A DNA stretch of 34,282 nucleotides from Chromera velia (Eukaryota > Sar > Chromeraceae): assembly GCA_018398765.1 (NCBI GenBank), contig JAHBMJ010000839.1, forward strand, positions 1 through 34,282. The letters run 5' to 3'. The notes beneath the pieces were generated by a model. That model was given only the letters and a program-made list of their open reading frames with translations. It searched no databases and was not told where the DNA came from. How positions within the stretch are numbered: the stretch's first letter is position 1; every line of letters begins with the position of its first letter. A program made the position numbers and the translations under genes. Below, piece after piece: positions 32,001 to 34,282 of the stretch.

Positions 32001-33715
32001 ACTGCATGTGATGCTGGACACAATTAAGCATCGTCCCATTGAAAGAGCGTCAGAGTGCACCGATTCGTGCCAACTCCAATTCCTGATTGCTTCGGTGACT
32101 GTTTCTCCATTTACGTGACTGTGTCTTACTCTTTGCTGCTGTCATGCATGGTAGGAAGAAATCGGAAGGGGACAATCCCACGCGACTTGGGAGACCGTAC
32201 GTTGAAAGAAAGAAAGACAGGGAGGGAGTGAAGGACGGAGATGATCGTGCGCTCCTTTCAGCATCCTCAAATCTGCATGGGATGCGTGAGAAAGATGATG
32301 GGACTGGCTAGCGCGTGCGTGGTATAATTCATTCATTAACAATCTAGCTGCATGGAGTGCTGACTTGAGAAGGAAGGCTTTCTGTCGTCTGTTGAGCATT
32401 TCGACTTTGTTGGCGCTGTTCTGGGCCTCCCAGTACCTCTCATGGCTATGGGAAAGCCACTCGTTCCAGCTGTTCGCAATGAGGACCAGCAACAAGCCGA
32501 TGGCTGCACACACAAAGCATCGATCCAAAATTTCATCAATCGACGTATCCATCTCATCTAACCGTCTGTCCACCTCCCAATGTGCATGCACTCACGCACT
32601 CTTGCCAAGGTCGCTGGGTGAAGCCCATGTTTTTTTCCCACTCACGTATGTGTACATTTCTGCCCCTGCATTTGCTCTGGAGTTTTTTCAGTACCCTATC
32701 TCGGTCAAGGCTTTCAAGTCAGAAGGGAGAGAAAAAAAGACAGGCAAAGACGATGGATGAAATAGCGAGAGCGACAAAAGATACCAGAGATAGCCATCAG
32801 ATCTGGAAGAGTAAGCAAGGAGAGCCCTGCAGTATGGGCACTTAATCATGTTCTTGCATGTGTGACTGAAGGTGGTGCAGCAACTCTTCTTCTATTTCTC
32901 CACCACATACTAACAAGATGACTAGCTGTCCTTCTGACTGACTGGAATAGTGGACGATTCGGTGTGCTGCGTGTGCGGTTCCAACAAAGACCTCCACCCC
33001 AAGGTGACAGGTCCACCAAGAGGCCACCAACACAGAGACAAAGGTCCGGTCGGGAGCGATCGCGTAGTAGTTGATTAACAGACCCGCCGTCTCGCCCAAA
33101 TCCAGTTCTGCAGTCATTTAGTTTCATACAGTAAATGCAAAAAAAAAACAAATAGACCCGTCATCTCGCCCAAATCCAGTTCTGAAGTCATTTACTTTTA
33201 TACAGTATTTGCAAAAAAAAAAAAAGACCCGCCGTCTCGCCCAAATCCAGTTCTGCAGTCATTTAGTTTCATACAGTGAATGCAAAAAAAAAAAAGACCC
33301 GCCGTCTCACCCAAATCCAGTTCTGAAGTCATTTACTTTTATACACTATTTGCAAAAAAAAAAAAAAGACCCGCCGTCTCGCCCAAATCCTGTTCTGCAG
33401 TCATTTAGTTTCATACAGTAAATGCAAAAAAAAAACAAATAGACCCGTCATCTCGCCCAAATCCAGTTCTGAAGTCATTTACTTTTATACACTATTTGCA
33501 AAAAAAAAAAAAAGACCCGCCGTCTCGCCCAAATCCTGTTCTGCAGTCAACCGCGCTGTTTGACACCAGATGCATATTGATACTCACAGGTGATCCTCAT
33601 CTGAAGACCACTCGAAATTGCATACGGAGGGACGGAATATACCGCCAATTTACGAATACGTCTGCCTCGATGTTTATTTCCCGAATTGTTCTTTCAATAA
33701 GAGGGCTGGACGCAC
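28468..33715 (-). CDS. membrane hybrid histidine kinase (HisKA-HATPase-receiver), 5' end incomplete
   Basis: Securely placed exons in transcript order: about 32572-32365, 31847-29117 and 28605-28468 (TAA at 28468-28470). Upstream, 33715-33626 and 33107-32943 join in phase and are probably the N-terminal exons; the link between 32943 and 32572 is unresolved. The 33107-32943 exon is hydrophobic. The 32572-32365 exon carries one transmembrane helix (CFVCAAIGLLLVLIANSW) followed by a helical linker that joins in phase to the H-box SHELRTPV, with the phospho-accepting His at 31838-31840. The N-box lies near 30945-30975 (LLNLLSNASRF), G1 near 30695-30720 (DTGCGID) and G2 near 30597-30645 (SALGLRLCKLV). 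The receiver has acidic residues VEDD near 29762-29779, the phospho-Asp at 29486-29488 (TDMEMP), Ser at 29132-29134, and the conserved Lys at 28549-28551 (EKPV), which is encoded only in the last exon. All catalytic positions are present. Low-complexity inserts separate H-box from N-box (about 280 residues) and interrupt the receiver. The ligand is unknown, and no extracellular sensor domain is recognisable. Confidence 0.9.
28790..29113. repeat. (CT)n-(GT)n-(CTGT)n and (CTTT)n tracts in the last kinase intron
   Basis: Dinucleotide and tetranucleotide runs at 28818-28960 and (CTTT)n at 29050-29113 fill the intron between exons 31847-29117 and 28605-28468. The donor gtcagc at 29111-29116 abuts the tetranucleotide run. 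Confidence 0.95.
32943..33107 (-). other. N-terminal hydrophobic exon of the kinase gene
   Basis: The acceptor is CTGCAG at 33108-33113, and the exon ends before gtcagt; an alternative donor gtcaga would end it at 32939. It encodes ELDLGETAGLLINYYAIAP followed by a hydrophobic stretch (FVSVLVASWWTCHLGVEVFV), likely membrane-embedded. Its first 28 bases plus the preceding intron tail are the unit multiplied in the array at 33081-34050. The phase agrees with the candidate exon at 33626-33715 (joined codon CAA). An ATG three codons upstream of ELDLG overlaps the acceptor and could serve as an alternative start if splicing is not used. Confidence 0.6.
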
Positions 33716-33796
33716 CTGAACCCCCCCTTTTCTTTCCCCCCACCCACCTCCCTTTCCACACATCTGGCTCTTCCTGTCCCTTCTCCCCCCCCCCCC
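33548..33796. repeat. 249-base segment, first of two direct copies
   Basis: From TCAACCGCGCTG to a poly-C run, the sequence is repeated essentially identically at 34032-34282. Each copy carries the minus-strand candidate exon (33626-33715 and 34110-34199) and ends in a homopolymer C run. The first copy is followed by a single N at 33797. Confidence 0.95.
33626..33715 (-). other. candidate upstream exon of the kinase gene, copy 1
   Basis: The segment is flanked by TTCAG on its 5' side and gtatgc on its 3' side. It encodes a protein-like segment containing ERTIREINIEADVFVNWRYI. It ends with one base that completes a Gln codon with the 33107-32943 exon. It lies inside the duplicated 249-base segment. 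Confidence 0.45.
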
Positions 33797-34031
33797 NCCC
33801 AAATCCAGTTCTGAAGTCATTTACTTTTATACACTATTTGCAAAAAAAAAAAAAAGACCCGCCGTCTCGCCCAAATCCAGTTCTGCAGTCATTTAGTTTC
33901 ATACAGTGAATGCAAAAAAAAAAAAGACCCGCCGTCTCACCCAAATCCAGTTCTGAAGTCATTTACTTTTATACACTATTTGCAAAAAAAAAAAAAAGAC
34001 CCGCCGTCTCGCCCAAATCCTGTTCTGCAGT

Positions 34032-34282
34032 CAACCGCGCTGTTTGACACCAGATGCATATTGATACTCACAGGTGATCCTCATCTGAAGACCACTCGAA
34101 ATTGCATACGGAGGGACGGAATATACCGCCAATTTACGAATACGTCTGCCTCGATGTTTATTTCCCGAATTGTTCTTTCAATAAGAGGGCTGGACGCACC
34201 TGAACCCCCCCTTTTCTTTCCCCCCACCCACCTCCCTTTCCACACATCTGGCTCTTCCTGTCCCTTCTCCCCCCCCCCCCCC
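34032..34282. repeat. second direct copy of the 249-base segment, cut by the window end
   Basis: It matches 33548-33796 with no difference that I can see. It contains the second copy of the candidate kinase exon at 34110-34199, with identical splice borders. The window ends within its terminal poly-C run, so a gene start may lie further right. Confidence 0.95.

Larger units (their letters stand above)
33081..34044. repeat. tandem array of 70-74 base units duplicating a splice acceptor and exon head
   Basis: Units begin GACCCG at 33081, 33155, 33226, 33296, 33368, 33442, 33514, 33856, 33926 and 33998, with a partial unit from 33801. Two subtypes alternate. Type A has TTCTGCAGTCATTTAGTTT and type B has TTCTGAAGTCATTTACTTT. 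Each ends in a poly-A run of 9-15 bases. Read on the minus strand, each unit is a poly-T tract, an AT-rich stretch, a CTGCAG or CTTCAG acceptor, and the 28-base head of the kinase exon 33107-32943. Only the leftmost unit continues into the full exon. Confidence 0.95.

Noticed and set aside
33081-34044. CRISPR-like or satellite array
   Set aside because: Units abut directly without unique spacers, and each contains the acceptor and exon head of the adjacent gene, so it is a local gene-derived tandem duplication in eukaryotic DNA.

Overview
This is eukaryotic nuclear DNA. Genes are split by GT-AG introns that carry dense microsatellites, no bacterial-type operon is present, and exons as short as 18-45 bases are implied by matching reading phases. 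The intron-rich style, the microsatellite load, a degenerate ankyrin-repeat gene and a membrane hybrid histidine kinase together suggest a free-living alveolate such as the chromerid alga Chromera velia. That assignment is inference and was not tested against any database. Exon boundaries below were chosen by eye, by requiring GT/AG borders and agreement of codon phase between neighbouring exons.

Layout, left to right. (1) About 480-8186, minus strand: a gene of at least 14 small exons encoding a P-loop ATPase (Walker A, a degenerate Walker B and a GGNP motif, as in ATPase_2/STAND-type proteins). It has a possible organelle-targeting N-terminus, and its 3' end lies near or beyond the left edge. 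A 44-base minisatellite sits in one of its introns. (2) 8741-10759, plus strand, divergent from the ATPase: a 672-residue intronless reading frame with a conserved-looking N-terminus, three cysteines, a coiled coil and a disordered basic/serine-rich tail. (3) About 10.85-12.4 kb: an AT-rich island containing a probable DNA-transposon remnant with terminal inverted repeats. (4) 12480-14341, minus: a decayed ankyrin-repeat gene with four in-frame stops and at least two frameshifts. (5) 15153-15638, plus: a small membrane protein of unknown function. (6) About 15.6-17.9 kb: microsatellites and a second AT-rich island. (7) 17946-24392, minus: an eight-exon gene for a signal-peptide-bearing protein of about 894 residues that I do not recognise. 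All its exon phases agree. (8) 24.74-26.49 kb: two copies of one TA-flanked inverted-repeat element (MITE), followed by a third AT-rich island to about 27.7 kb. (9) 28468 to at least 33715, minus: a transmembrane hybrid histidine kinase with a complete HisKA-HATPase-receiver core. Its N-terminal part is embedded in a tandem array that repeatedly duplicates one 3' splice site plus the first 28 bases of the exon behind it. The array reaches the right edge.

The genes do not form an evident pathway. The ATPase and the coiled-coil gene share a 554-base divergent promoter region. The kinase is the only gene with a clear biochemical function: sensing at a membrane and His-Asp phosphorelay. The most unusual structure is the splice-acceptor repeat array at the kinase 5' end.
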